Source: Paramicrobacterium sp051513965
Lineage (GTDB): Bacteria > Actinomycetota > Actinomycetes > Actinomycetales > Microbacteriaceae
Assembly: GCF_051513965.1 (NCBI RefSeq)
Contig: NZ_CP195847.1
Span: 1,550,001 to 1,614,000, forward strand
Direction: 5' to 3'
Length of the DNA stretch: 64,000 nucleotides
Part shown: positions 1-8,380 of the stretch, piece by piece
Layout of the letters: the number at the start of each line of letters is the position of its first letter
How positions within the stretch are numbered: the stretch's first letter is position 1
Made by a program: the position numbers and the translations under genes
The notes under the pieces: model-generated
Database searches by the model: none
What the model was told of the DNA's origin: nothing
The model's input: only the letters and a program-made list of their open reading frames with translations

Positions 1-109
1 TCTCCCAGAAGTCGAGCACCTGCGTCTCGATATCAGGGAAGGTCGGCGACGGCGTGACGCCGAACGCGGCTCCGTCATGCGGCGTGCCATTCGACTTAGG
101 GTACGACAT
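1..109 (-). CDS. ileS: Isoleucyl-tRNA synthetase, N-terminal fragment
   Basis: Only the first 36 codons are inside the window; the gene continues past the left edge. The N-terminus (MSYPKSNG, then AFGVTPSPTFPDIE and VLDFWE) matches the start of actinobacterial class I isoleucyl-tRNA synthetases, which charge tRNA-Ile with isoleucine in the cytoplasm. The ATG at 109 is preceded by AGGAG with a normal gap. The identification is reinforced by the T-box leader directly upstream, whose specifier triplet is ATC (Ile). Catalytic motifs are outside the window, so identity rests on the N-terminus plus the leader. Confidence 0.9.
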   Translation of the reverse strand, partial: MSYPKSNGTPHDGAAFGVTPSPTFPDIETQVLDFWE

Positions 110-111
110 TC

Positions 112-288
112 TTCTCCTGCAGGTCGGTCTTCTCTCCTGCGAGGACGGCGATGCCGCGGTACCACCTCACTTGCCCGCGCATGCGGGCCGCTCGTTCTTT
201 GGCTGTGACGGGCCAGACCCGTTCGGTTCTACTGAGCCAGCGGCCGTTCTTCCGAAGACTCCCCGGTGATAGCCGGTTCATAGTCGCT
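112..288 (-). promoter_or_regulatory. T-box riboswitch leader of ileS (translational type)
   Basis: Read on the minus strand, the leader contains the T-box core GGTGGTACCGCGG (about 168-154), whose TGGTACC bulge pairs with the CCA end of uncharged tRNA. The Stem I specifier region reads GGCTATCACCGGGGAG, with ATC at 270-268 specifying isoleucine. GAGG before the core can pair with CCTC after it (antisequestrator). The same CCTC segment can instead pair with an AGGAG ribosome binding site. Two AGGAG copies occur (about 138-134 and 118-114), and the second is the ileS site. There is no terminator with a U-tract, so control should be at translation initiation, as is known for actinobacterial ileS T-boxes. 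Confidence 0.93.
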
Positions 289-294
289 GACAGC

Positions 295-300
295 ATTCTA
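295..300 (-). promoter_or_regulatory. -10 element of the ileS T-box transcript
   Basis: On the minus strand TAGAAT lies just upstream of the T-box Stem I, placing the transcript start near 288. It matches the TANNNT consensus of actinobacterial housekeeping promoters. No clear -35 is visible. Confidence 0.5.
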
Positions 301-334
301 CCTTCTGCAGAGCGCGTCAGAGGACACCGGGTCT

Positions 335-937
335 TCAGACGAAGACTGGTCGAAAACCGGTGCACACCGGGTCGATGGCATCCCACATGTATTCAGAGAG
401 AGGATGCCGTGACACGCCGGCGTTCGCCCATTGGGAAGCCGCAGCGGCGGCAGCCGCCGTGATCGACACTGCCGCGGCTTTCGCTCTCGGGGCTGTCGAC
501 TCTGAGACCCGGTTCTCCACATACCTTTCGAGCACACGGCTCACAGCAAGCACACGCGCCAGCCCGGAAGCCTGGAGTTCGTCGCGGAGTCCCATCAGGT
601 CCGTCTGTGTGAACGCCCATGGCACGCGAGAGGCCGGCACATCGGACGTGACAGAGATCAGAGCATCGTGCACGTCGTCGATGACGTTTCCGGATGCCTC
701 TGTCCGAGCCAGCACCCCATCGAGAGCGCCGATCATCTCATCGAGGTCAACCCAGAGCACATCGCTCTTCGCGTCGAAGTAGTTGAAGAACGTGTTGCGG
801 CTCACTCCAGCCCGCAGAGCGATCTCGTCGACCGTGGTGCCGTCGTACGTCTGCTCCAGAAACAGCTCTGCGGCCGCCTCCTCGAGCGTGCGCCGTGACG
901 ACCGGCGGGGGCGACCAACCCCTCTCTTCTCTGCCAT
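335..937 (-). CDS. TetR/AcrR family transcriptional regulator
   Basis: A 200-residue protein with a TetR N-terminal DNA-binding domain (about residues 10-60): basic start GVGRPRRSSRR, then EEAAAELFLEQTYDGTTVDEIA and the helix-turn-helix RAGVSRNTFFNYFDAKSDV. The C-terminal ligand domain is helical and not diagnostic. The ATG at 937 has GGGAGGAG upstream. It is divergent from the peptide/nickel-type ABC importer starting at 1037, with a 99-base shared intergenic region, so it may repress that importer. It also lies upstream of ileS on the same strand, but ileS has its own promoter. Ligand unknown. Confidence 0.88.
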   Translation of the reverse strand: MAEKRGVGRPRRSSRRTLEEAAAELFLEQTYDGTTVDEIALRAGVSRNTFFNYFDAKSDVLWVDLDEMIGALDGVLARTEASGNVIDDVHDALISVTSDVPASRVPWAFTQTDLMGLRDELQASGLARVLAVSRVLERYVENRVSESTAPRAKAAAVSITAAAAAAASQWANAGVSRHPLSEYMWDAIDPVCTGFRPVFV

Positions 938-1036
938 AGCGTGAGCTCCTCCCGTGGCGCTCTCATTCTGTCATAGGCTTGTTTAATAGACCCCATCCAG
1001 TAACAGGTGTCCGAACTCCCGAAAGGCTCTCCTCCC

Positions 1037-2674
1037 ATGCGCTTCTCGTCGCTCGTGAGACTCGTGACAGTCAGTGCGACTGCGGCTCTCGTCCCTTCCG
1101 GCTGCAGTGCAGCTGACTCTGTCGACGCTGACAAACCTGTCTCTGGTGGAACATTCGTATACGCGACCGGAGACGCTGAGCCGGACTGCCTCGACCCGCA
1201 CGTGGGAGGCAACTACCCCCAGGCCCTCGCTGGAGGGCAGGTTATCGAGTCTCTCGTCTCCCGAAATGCAGATGGCACGATTATCCCCTGGCTCGCCACC
1301 GACTGGACGGTCTCCGAAGATGGCCTGACATGGGACTTCACACTGCGCGACGATGTCGCTTTCACGGATGGAACACCGTTCGACGCGGACGCGGTCGCAG
1401 CGAACATCGCTCATCTGCAGGACCCGGAGACGGCCTCATCAACCGGCTATCTCGCAGTGCAGAAAATCGAATCTGTCGAGTCAGTCGACGCCACGCATGC
1501 ACGCTTCCATCTCTCGTCGCCGGACAGTGCACTCCTCGAGTCGCTGTCCCAGACCTGGGTCGGAATCGAGTCTCCCGCAGGCATCAAACGTGGAATGGAT
1601 GAGAACTGCGAGTCACCGATTGGGACCGGACCCTTCACCGTGGATGAGTGGGTTCACCAAGATCACATCACATTCATCAGGAACGACGATTACAACTCAG
1701 CACCGGCCGATGCCGAGAACGACGGACCCGCAGAATTCGACTCGATCGAATGGCGCTTCATCCCCGATGCCGCTTCTCGCTACGCCGCTCTCCAGAGCGG
1801 CGACGTCGACATGATCGACAACGTTCAGCCTGATGTACTCGCGCAAGCGCAGAAAGACGGCAACTTCACAGTGCTTGACGCGCCCCGAACAGGGGCATCC
1901 AACCGTCTTGAGCTCAACGCGGGCAAAGCACCGTTCGATGATCCCAAGGTGAGAGAGGCCTTCGCAACGGGAATTGACATCAATGCGGGCATCTCGTCGC
2001 TCTTCTTCGACACTGTTGAACGTTCATATTCGCCACTGTCGAGCGCGGAGCCTCTCGCGGTGAGCGCTCCGGAGGACTTCACGCTCGATGTGGATGGCGC
2101 CAACGCCCTCCTGGACGATGCAGGCTGGTCAGAGCGCGACTCGGACGGTTATCGAGTGAAGGATGGGAACCGTCTCAGCCTGGACTTTCCCGTGAGCACG
2201 GCACAGTCGATCCCCGCTGAACAGTCTCTGTTCGATCAGATTGCCGCTGGAGCAAAGGATCTCGGCATTGAGATCAACATCGAGCTCATGGATCTGTCCA
2301 CCTGGTACGCGGCGCTCGGCCAGAATGACTACGATCTGGTGAGTGCCCCTTATACGAAGGTGGGCGCCGATGTACTCAGGATCCTGTACCACTCGTCAGG
2401 CATCGAGCCCGCGCCGAGCGGCTACTTCGCCAACCACTCGCAGGTTGCGCTCCCCAAACTCGACGACGCTCTCGAGAAGGCATCTTCTTCCCAAGATGCC
2501 GATGAACGCGCATCATTGTACGAAACAGCCCAGAACCTTATCTTGGACGGACACTACATCGTACCCCTCTACGATCAGCTCAACACCTTCCTGATCTCTC
2601 CGGACGTCACCGGTGTTCGAGCAATGCCGACGCTTTCGACGCCGACTTTCGTGGATGCTGCTTTCACCGAGTAG
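1037..2674 (+). CDS. ABC transporter substrate-binding lipoprotein, family 5 (peptide/nickel type)
   Basis: This 545-residue protein is an extracytoplasmic solute-binding protein of the SBP_bac_5 family (DppA/OppA/NikA-like). It begins with a lipoprotein signal peptide (MRFSSLVRLVTVSATAALVPSGCS, Cys as the lipidation site; Pro at -3 is slightly atypical). Family motifs follow: LDPHVGGNYPQAL, WTVSEDGLTWDFTLRDDVAFTDG, and SPIGTGPFTVDEW. I chose ATG 1037 because AAAGG lies about 10 bases upstream and it opens directly on the signal peptide; a GTG at 1007 would add ten residues. It is the first gene of a four-gene importer operon. Substrate (peptide, metal chelate or other) cannot be read from sequence. 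Confidence 0.92.
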   Translation: MRFSSLVRLVTVSATAALVPSGCSAADSVDADKPVSGGTFVYATGDAEPDCLDPHVGGNYPQALAGGQVIESLVSRNADGTIIPWLATDWTVSEDGLTWDFTLRDDVAFTDGTPFDADAVAANIAHLQDPETASSTGYLAVQKIESVESVDATHARFHLSSPDSALLESLSQTWVGIESPAGIKRGMDENCESPIGTGPFTVDEWVHQDHITFIRNDDYNSAPADAENDGPAEFDSIEWRFIPDAASRYAALQSGDVDMIDNVQPDVLAQAQKDGNFTVLDAPRTGASNRLELNAGKAPFDDPKVREAFATGIDINAGISSLFFDTVERSYSPLSSAEPLAVSAPEDFTLDVDGANALLDDAGWSERDSDGYRVKDGNRLSLDFPVSTAQSIPAEQSLFDQIAAGAKDLGIEINIELMDLSTWYAALGQNDYDLVSAPYTKVGADVLRILYHSSGIEPAPSGYFANHSQVALPKLDDALEKASSSQDADERASLYETAQNLILDGHYIVPLYDQLNTFLISPDVTGVRAMPTLSTPTFVDAAFTE

Positions 2675-2705
2675 AGGACTCCCTTCGTGACGGAGACGCA
2701 AAAGG

Positions 2706-3659
2706 GTGCCACGACCGCCCCCGGGGGAGGCAGTCAGCTGGATCGCATACCGGTTCGGAGGCGGGCTGATCGTGGTGTGGGCAGCAGCGACCATCGTCTT
2801 CTTCGCTATGAGGCTCATACCAGGTGATCCCGCAGAGGCCATCCTCGGCGGTCCTGGTTCCCAGGCATCGGACGAAGCGCTTGCGCACGTGCGTCGCGAG
2901 TACGGTCTCGACGACCCGATCCTGATTCAATATGGGCGTCAGCTGATTCGTCTCGTGACAGGGGAACTTGGAATGTCCTATTCCCTTCGCGAGTCGGTGA
3001 GCGCCGTGATCGGGCCCCTCCTCCTGTCCACGATGGTGCTTGCTCTCAGCTCGTTGCTCGTGGGCTGGCTGCTTGCTGTGTTCCTGACTCTCTATTCGAC
3101 CCGTGGCTCTCGGCTCAGCGCCGTCGTCGGCAATGCGCTGGAGCTCACCGCGGCATCCTTGCCCCATTTCTGGCTCGCAGTGATTCTCATAGTCACATTC
3201 AGCACCGGCCTCGGGATCCTGCCACCCGTGAGCACCGGCACATGGTCGGGTCTGGTTCTTCCGACGTTGACATTGGGCATCCCCATCGCTGGCTTTCTCG
3301 CGCAAGTGATGCGCGACGCCTTTCTCGATGCCTTAGAATCGCCGTTCGCTCTGACCTCCCGTTCTAGAGGCGCAAGCCCTACCCGCGTACGTCTCGTCCA
3401 TGCCCTGCGCCACGCAGCCGTTCCCGGGGTCAACCTCACTGCCTGGGCTTTCGGCTACCTGGTCAGTGGCGCGGTCGTCGTAGAGACGATCTTTGCGAGA
3501 CCAGGCGTGGGACGGAGCCTGGTGAAGGCAGTTCTCGACCGAGACGTCCCCCTGGTCACCGGCATCGTCCTCGTGACGGCACTCGCGTACGTCATCATCA
3601 TGATCGTCGCCGATGGCCTCACCAGAGTAGTCGATCCACGCACAGGGCGGCGCTCATGA
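2706..3659 (+). CDS. ABC transporter permease, DppB/OppB type
   Basis: A 317-residue integral membrane permease with the DppB layout: a first membrane helix after about ten residues (AYRFGGGLIVVWAAATIVFF), the conserved AMRLIPGDPA, a DDPILIQYGRQL segment, and five later helices. The conserved permease loop that contacts the ATPase is near residue 210 (SRSRGASPTRVRLVHALRHAA). The only possible start is GTG 2706, because an in-frame TGA lies at 2688; AAAAGG runs directly into it, so translation may be coupled to the gene before. The end overlaps the next permease by 4 bases (ATGA). Confidence 0.93.
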   Translation: MPRPPPGEAVSWIAYRFGGGLIVVWAAATIVFFAMRLIPGDPAEAILGGPGSQASDEALAHVRREYGLDDPILIQYGRQLIRLVTGELGMSYSLRESVSAVIGPLLLSTMVLALSSLLVGWLLAVFLTLYSTRGSRLSAVVGNALELTAASLPHFWLAVILIVTFSTGLGILPPVSTGTWSGLVLPTLTLGIPIAGFLAQVMRDAFLDALESPFALTSRSRGASPTRVRLVHALRHAAVPGVNLTAWAFGYLVSGAVVVETIFARPGVGRSLVKAVLDRDVPLVTGIVLVTALAYVIIMIVADGLTRVVDPRTGRRS

Positions 3660-4501
3660 GTGACATCGAGATTCGGACCCGTCGTCATGAGGCACCATCG
3701 AGACGCCGTGTCGGTGCGATCGTCGCCGCTGTCATCGCCGGGACCATCATCGCGTGTGCGGTCTTTCCCGGTGCTCTCGCGCCGTACGATCCGCTCTCTG
3801 TTCACCCCACCCAGGCGTTCTCCCCACCCAACTGGAAACACCCATTCGGAACGGACGAGTCCGGCAGGGATGTTCTGAGTCGAGCCATCTACGGAGCCAG
3901 GACCTCTCTCCTGATCGGTGCGGCCGCTACGTCGCTCGGGCTCGCGCTGGGAACCCTCCTCGGCTTCACAAGCGGGCTTATGGGACGAATTGCCTCGGCT
4001 GTCGTCGGCCGCGTGATCGAGCTGTTCTTCGCCTTCCCAGGCTTGCTGCTCGCACTCATCGTGATCACTGTCGTAGGCCCGGGGCCGATATCCGTCATCG
4101 TTGCTGTCGGGCTGTCGACAGCTCCTGGCTACGCTCGAATCCTTCTCGGGCAGGCGCAGCGCGTGCGACACTCGGGCTACGTATCGGCAGCGGTCGTGCT
4201 TGGACATCACCCTCTGCGCATCTTCACGAGGACGATCGCCCCGAACACTCTCGCGCCGCTGACCGTTATCGCGACGCTTGGAATAGGTCAGGCAGTCGTG
4301 TGGGCTGCGTCGCTGAGCTATCTCGGCCTTGGCACCCAGCCCCCTTCTCCGGAATGGGGCGCAATGCTGAACGCGGGGCGAATCTACATCCAAACCGCTC
4401 CCTGGCTGACGATCATGCCCGGTCTGATGATCCTTGCTACCACCATGTCGTTCACCGTCATTGGCAGAACCCTCGCTCGACGGACTGGAAGTGAGATATG
4501 A
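3656..4501 (+). CDS. ABC transporter permease, DppC/OppC type
   Basis: A 281-residue second permease of the same importer. It has an N-terminal helix (residues about 19-41), the DppC-type periplasmic motif APYDPLSVHPTQAF followed by HPFGTDESGRDVLSRAIYGARTSL, and further membrane helices. The ATPase-contacting loop is near residues 175-195, and GLGTQPPSPEWGAML is the typical C-terminal motif. The start overlaps the previous stop by 4 bases and the end overlaps the ATPase gene by 4 bases, so the operon is tightly coupled. Confidence 0.94.
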   Translation: MSDIEIRTRRHEAPSRRRVGAIVAAVIAGTIIACAVFPGALAPYDPLSVHPTQAFSPPNWKHPFGTDESGRDVLSRAIYGARTSLLIGAAATSLGLALGTLLGFTSGLMGRIASAVVGRVIELFFAFPGLLLALIVITVVGPGPISVIVAVGLSTAPGYARILLGQAQRVRHSGYVSAAVVLGHHPLRIFTRTIAPNTLAPLTVIATLGIGQAVVWAASLSYLGLGTQPPSPEWGAMLNAGRIYIQTAPWLTIMPGLMILATTMSFTVIGRTLARRTGSEI

Positions 4502-6099
4502 CTCAGCTGCTCAATGTCTCAGGCCTTTCAGTCAGGTTCAATACTCGTAATGTCGTCGAGAACGTCAATCTCACGATCTCTAAAGGAGAATGCGTCGCCC
4601 TCGTCGGCGAATCGGGTTCGGGCAAGAGCGTCACCGCCAGGAGTTTGATCGGCTTGAGCGGGGCCGAGACTCGCTCTGACACTCACGAGTTCCTTGGGAG
4701 GGATCTGCGGCAGACATCAGAGCGGGACTGGCGCGGACTCCGTGGCAAAGAGATCGGCTTTGTGCTTCAGGATGCAATGGGATCGCTCGACCCACTGAGA
4801 CCGGTCGTCTCCGAGATCGACGAGGCGGTCAAACTCCACTCCCCTGCCGATCGTTCAGCGCGCCGTGCGGAGATCGACCGTCTACTGATGAGAGTAGGTC
4901 TTCCACGAAGCGAGGAACTCGGCCGCAGGAGGTCAGATCAGCTCTCGGGGGGCCAGCGTCAGCGCGCGCTCATCGCATCAGCGATAGCTGCCGCGCCGAG
5001 ACTGCTCATCGCCGATGAACCGACCACGGCGTTGGACGCTTCGACCCAGAGCCGCGTCGTCTCCCTCCTTGATTCGCTTCGCACCGACGGTATGGGACTC
5101 CTCCTCATCAGCCACGACCTCGGCGTCGTCTCGAGAATCGCCGACAGGGTTCTCGTGATGCACAAAGGCCGCATCGTGGAATCGGGGACGCGCGAACAGC
5201 TCTTCACCCGGCCTTCCTCCGAGCACACACGTCTTTTGCTGTCGTCTATTCCTTCGACGGCACCTCGCGGCGTCCCGCTCGTCCCCGGCCCGAATTCCGA
5301 GGCACCGACCACCGCTTCTCAGCGGCGAGACGCACGCCTAGACGCACGCGGGATCTCACGCGAATTCGCGCAGCGACGCCTGCCCATTCGGGCGGTCGAC
5401 GACGTCGAGATCTGCCTGCGTGGAGGACGCACACTGGGGCTAGTCGGCGAATCCGGATCCGGAAAGTCCACGCTCGCCCGCATATTGGTTGGACTCGAGA
5501 AACCGCTCGAGGGCGAGGTGACGCTGGACGGCGAGAGCTGGGTGCCCCTAGCCGAACGGAAGCGACGGCTTCGGCGACGCCGCGTCGGTTTCGTCTCCCA
5601 AGACAGCCTCGGCTCCTTCGACCCGCGTTGGAACGTTCGTCGCATCCTCACAGACGCGCTCGAGGATGCCAGGGTCAGCCGTGCCGATCGTGACAGTGCT
5701 GTGCTGCGTCTACTTCAGGATGTGCGGCTCGCACCCGAGCTTCTCGAGCGGAACTCGGCGGCGCTCTCCGGAGGTGAGCGTCAGCGCGTCTCCATCGCTC
5801 GTGCGCTAGCTGGCGATCCTGAACTGTTGATCCTCGATGAAGCGGTGTCTGCGTTGGACGCGAGTGTGGCCGCCCATATCATGGATCTCTTCGACCACCT
5901 CCAACGCGCACGCGGGATCGGCTATCTCCTCATCAGTCACGATCTCGGCGTAATCCGGCATATGAGCGATGAGATCGCGGTTATGCGGCGGGGACGCATC
6001 GTCGAACGCGGGCCAACTGAGAAAGTTCTCGAGGCTCCTCAGCATCCCTACACCCTCGAGCTGTTGCGCAACGTCCTCCACGTCCCCCATCAACGCTAG
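4498..6099 (+). CDS. Fused two-domain ABC importer ATPase (DppD-DppF type)
   Basis: A 533-residue protein containing both nucleotide-binding domains of a peptide/nickel-type importer in one chain. Domain 1 has Walker A GESGSGKS at about 37-44, signature LSGGQRQR near 150 and Walker B LLIADEP. Domain 2 has Walker A GESGSGKS near 316-323, signature LSGGERQR near 422 and Walker B LLILDEA. The linker near residues 250-280 is Pro/Ser-rich. It starts inside the end of the preceding permease gene. The stop shares the tetranucleotide CTAG with the stop of the convergent acyltransferase gene. Two-domain fusions are common in actinobacteria. Confidence 0.95.
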   Translation: MTQLLNVSGLSVRFNTRNVVENVNLTISKGECVALVGESGSGKSVTARSLIGLSGAETRSDTHEFLGRDLRQTSERDWRGLRGKEIGFVLQDAMGSLDPLRPVVSEIDEAVKLHSPADRSARRAEIDRLLMRVGLPRSEELGRRRSDQLSGGQRQRALIASAIAAAPRLLIADEPTTALDASTQSRVVSLLDSLRTDGMGLLLISHDLGVVSRIADRVLVMHKGRIVESGTREQLFTRPSSEHTRLLLSSIPSTAPRGVPLVPGPNSEAPTTASQRRDARLDARGISREFAQRRLPIRAVDDVEICLRGGRTLGLVGESGSGKSTLARILVGLEKPLEGEVTLDGESWVPLAERKRRLRRRRVGFVSQDSLGSFDPRWNVRRILTDALEDARVSRADRDSAVLRLLQDVRLAPELLERNSAALSGGERQRVSIARALAGDPELLILDEAVSALDASVAAHIMDLFDHLQRARGIGYLLISHDLGVIRHMSDEIAVMRRGRIVERGPTEKVLEAPQHPYTLELLRNVLHVPHQR

Positions 6100-8216
6100 G
6101 CGCTGGTAGTCGCAATTGCGTCATCGAGCATGTCCCCGAATGGAGTGGCGAGCGTCGACGAGTACACCCAGCTGATGTGGTGCGTGTCACGGAACGCAAG
6201 CACTCCCCCGATCACCGGTGGACACTCACCGTCAACGACGAAGTAGTCGCTCATATCGACGAGTGAAACGCGTGAGTCAGAGGTCTTCTCGGCGGCCTCC
6301 GCAAGCGGGTCCTCGTCAAACGCCTCATCCTCCGGAACGGCACAGTCCGTGGCTGCATTCTTCCCGCTCACCGTTACACAGTTGAGCACGTCCTTGTTCA
6401 TGTGAGGTGTATCCCGAACAGCGATGATGCTGCTTATGCTGTCGGGCAGCTCACTCCAGCGCTCCTCGTAAGCAGTCGCAGCGGTCTCCTGCCATGATTC
6501 CCCTGGCGCAGCCTCGACGGGGTTGGCCGACTTCGCTGATGTGACGATGGTGTCGATATCGCCGGAGTGCTGCAGGTAGTCCATGGCCTCGTCATTCCAG
6601 GTCCGGCACGTGTCGACAAGGCTGGCAGTCTCTGCATCTGACTTGTTCGGCTCGTCACGGTCAACTCCGATGAACGGACAGGATGCCTTCGTCAGGACCT
6701 TCACATGCCAGTTGTGATCTTCAGCCGCGATCGAGATGGCACTCAGCCACTGCTCTGCGTGCGAATCGCCCACGAGGGCGATCACATGATCGGCATCCTT
6801 CTCGTCGACACCGTATTCGCACACCTTGAGCTCATCATCACGAGTGTTCGTGATGCATCGTTCTGGAGACTTATCGACAAGAGCCGGGTCAGGCACCGCA
6901 GCCGTCGCGGGCTCGACCTCGCAGCCGGATCCTGGTTCGAGCGCCGCGGCGCCAAAGCACGGCTCGTCGCTCGCGACGATGCTCTTGAGCTCAGCCTGAC
7001 GGTTTTCGACCTGTTGATCAGCGGCTCCAACCCCGAGCGCGGTGACCGCGACCACGCCAGCCATTGACGCCGCTGTGAAGGCGAAAGTAAGGCGCGGGCG
7101 CCAACCTGCAGTGACACCGGTCCGAATCGGGTCCTCCACCCACTCCTTCGATGCCCATGCCAGCAGAAGCGTCAGCACCGCGATGAAGGTGAGATCGAAC
7201 CCCGTTAGCCCGCGCTTCAGAACGAAGGGAGCGAGTGTGATGAGTGGGAAGTGCCACAGATAGACGCTGTATGACACGTCCCCAAGCCATTGCATCGGCC
7301 GAACAGCGAGAACACGTCGAGGAGACCAACGCGGCTCCGGGTCGTGCGCGATGATGACCGCCACGGTCGCCAAGACCGGGAGCGCCGCCGTGTAGCCGGG
7401 GAACGGCGTGCTGCCTGTATACAGCACAGCGCTCACGACGATTCCTGCTAGCCCCGCCCATGCGAGAGCGGAGCGCACGCGTTGGGGGATCGAATCGACG
7501 AGATCGGGCTTTGCCGCCACCAGAAGAGCTGTAAGACCTCCGAGCGCAAACTCCCATGCGCGTGTCGTCGTCACGAAGTAGGCCGCCGCAGGATCGAACG
7601 CGGTGTTCCATACCGACCACGCGAATGACACCACCGCGACGAGGCCGATCGCGATTCCGAACGCGCGATAGGGGCTGCGCTTGGATCGCAGCGCCAACCA
7701 CAGCGCAGCCACCATGATGAGCGGCCAGATGATGTAGAACTGTTCCTCAGTCGAGAGGGACCAATAATGCTGTACTGGTGATGCCTGCGCCTCCGCTGCC
7801 ATGTAGTCGACAGCCTGATCCGCGAGTGTCCAGTTCTGGACATAGAGCGCCGACGCCGCGACTTGAGACAGGAAGTCCGGTTTGAAGCCGGTAGGTACGA
7901 GTATCCACACCCCGGCGACAGTCAGAATGAGGACGAGCAACGCGGCCGGAAGCAGACGTCGCGCGCGCCGTGCCCAGAATCGAGGCAAGTTCACGCGAGC
8001 GCTCGAATCGATCTCTCGAAGCAGATGGGCAGTGATGAGGAAACCCGAGATCACGAAGAAGACGTCCACGCCGACGTAACCACCGGGGAGGACGGACGGC
8101 ATGAGGTGGAAAACCACCACTAGGCCGACCGCTATCGCCCGCAGCCCTTGTATGTCGGTCCGCACTCCGGTCGTGCGTCCGCTCGTCGTCGTGGACATGA
8201 GTGGATCACCAGCCAT
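6096..8216 (-). CDS. Acyltransferase-3 / SGNH membrane protein (OafA/YrhL type)
   Basis: A 706-residue envelope protein. The first half is an acyltransferase-3 domain: DIQGLRAIAVGLVVVFH at the start, GGYVGVDVFFVISGFLI, and about ten membrane helices to residue 390. The second half is an extracytoplasmic SGNH-hydrolase domain with LVGDSHAEQW near residue 482 (nucleophile Ser) and a C-terminal DTHH segment near residue 677 carrying the Asp/His pair. Proteins of this architecture O-acylate surface glycans or peptidoglycan. The acceptor is unknown and no glycan gene cluster is adjacent. The start could also be ATG 8198, six residues shorter; neither has a good ribosome binding site. Confidence 0.93.
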   Translation of the reverse strand: MAGDPLMSTTTSGRTTGVRTDIQGLRAIAVGLVVVFHLMPSVLPGGYVGVDVFFVISGFLITAHLLREIDSSARVNLPRFWARRARRLLPAALLVLILTVAGVWILVPTGFKPDFLSQVAASALYVQNWTLADQAVDYMAAEAQASPVQHYWSLSTEEQFYIIWPLIMVAALWLALRSKRSPYRAFGIAIGLVAVVSFAWSVWNTAFDPAAAYFVTTTRAWEFALGGLTALLVAAKPDLVDSIPQRVRSALAWAGLAGIVVSAVLYTGSTPFPGYTAALPVLATVAVIIAHDPEPRWSPRRVLAVRPMQWLGDVSYSVYLWHFPLITLAPFVLKRGLTGFDLTFIAVLTLLLAWASKEWVEDPIRTGVTAGWRPRLTFAFTAASMAGVVAVTALGVGAADQQVENRQAELKSIVASDEPCFGAAALEPGSGCEVEPATAAVPDPALVDKSPERCITNTRDDELKVCEYGVDEKDADHVIALVGDSHAEQWLSAISIAAEDHNWHVKVLTKASCPFIGVDRDEPNKSDAETASLVDTCRTWNDEAMDYLQHSGDIDTIVTSAKSANPVEAAPGESWQETAATAYEERWSELPDSISSIIAVRDTPHMNKDVLNCVTVSGKNAATDCAVPEDEAFDEDPLAEAAEKTSDSRVSLVDMSDYFVVDGECPPVIGGVLAFRDTHHISWVYSSTLATPFGDMLDDAIATTSA

Positions 8217-8380
8217 TCGTCGAATACCCCCACTTTAGGGGTGACAGACGAAAGAGATTCCCACTGAACGTCCAGGGAACGCTCTCATTCTGCGCAGTGC
8301 ACAAAGACAGTTACGATGGTCTGAAACCTCTTCCAGGCACGTTCACACGGTGCCGCCCATATCGAATCGGAGTCTTTACC

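Noticed and set aside
3455..4393. 312-codon frame on the minus strand inside the importer permeases
   Set aside because: Both permeases have complete, conserved sequences on the plus strand; the antisense frame is charged, low-complexity and without family.
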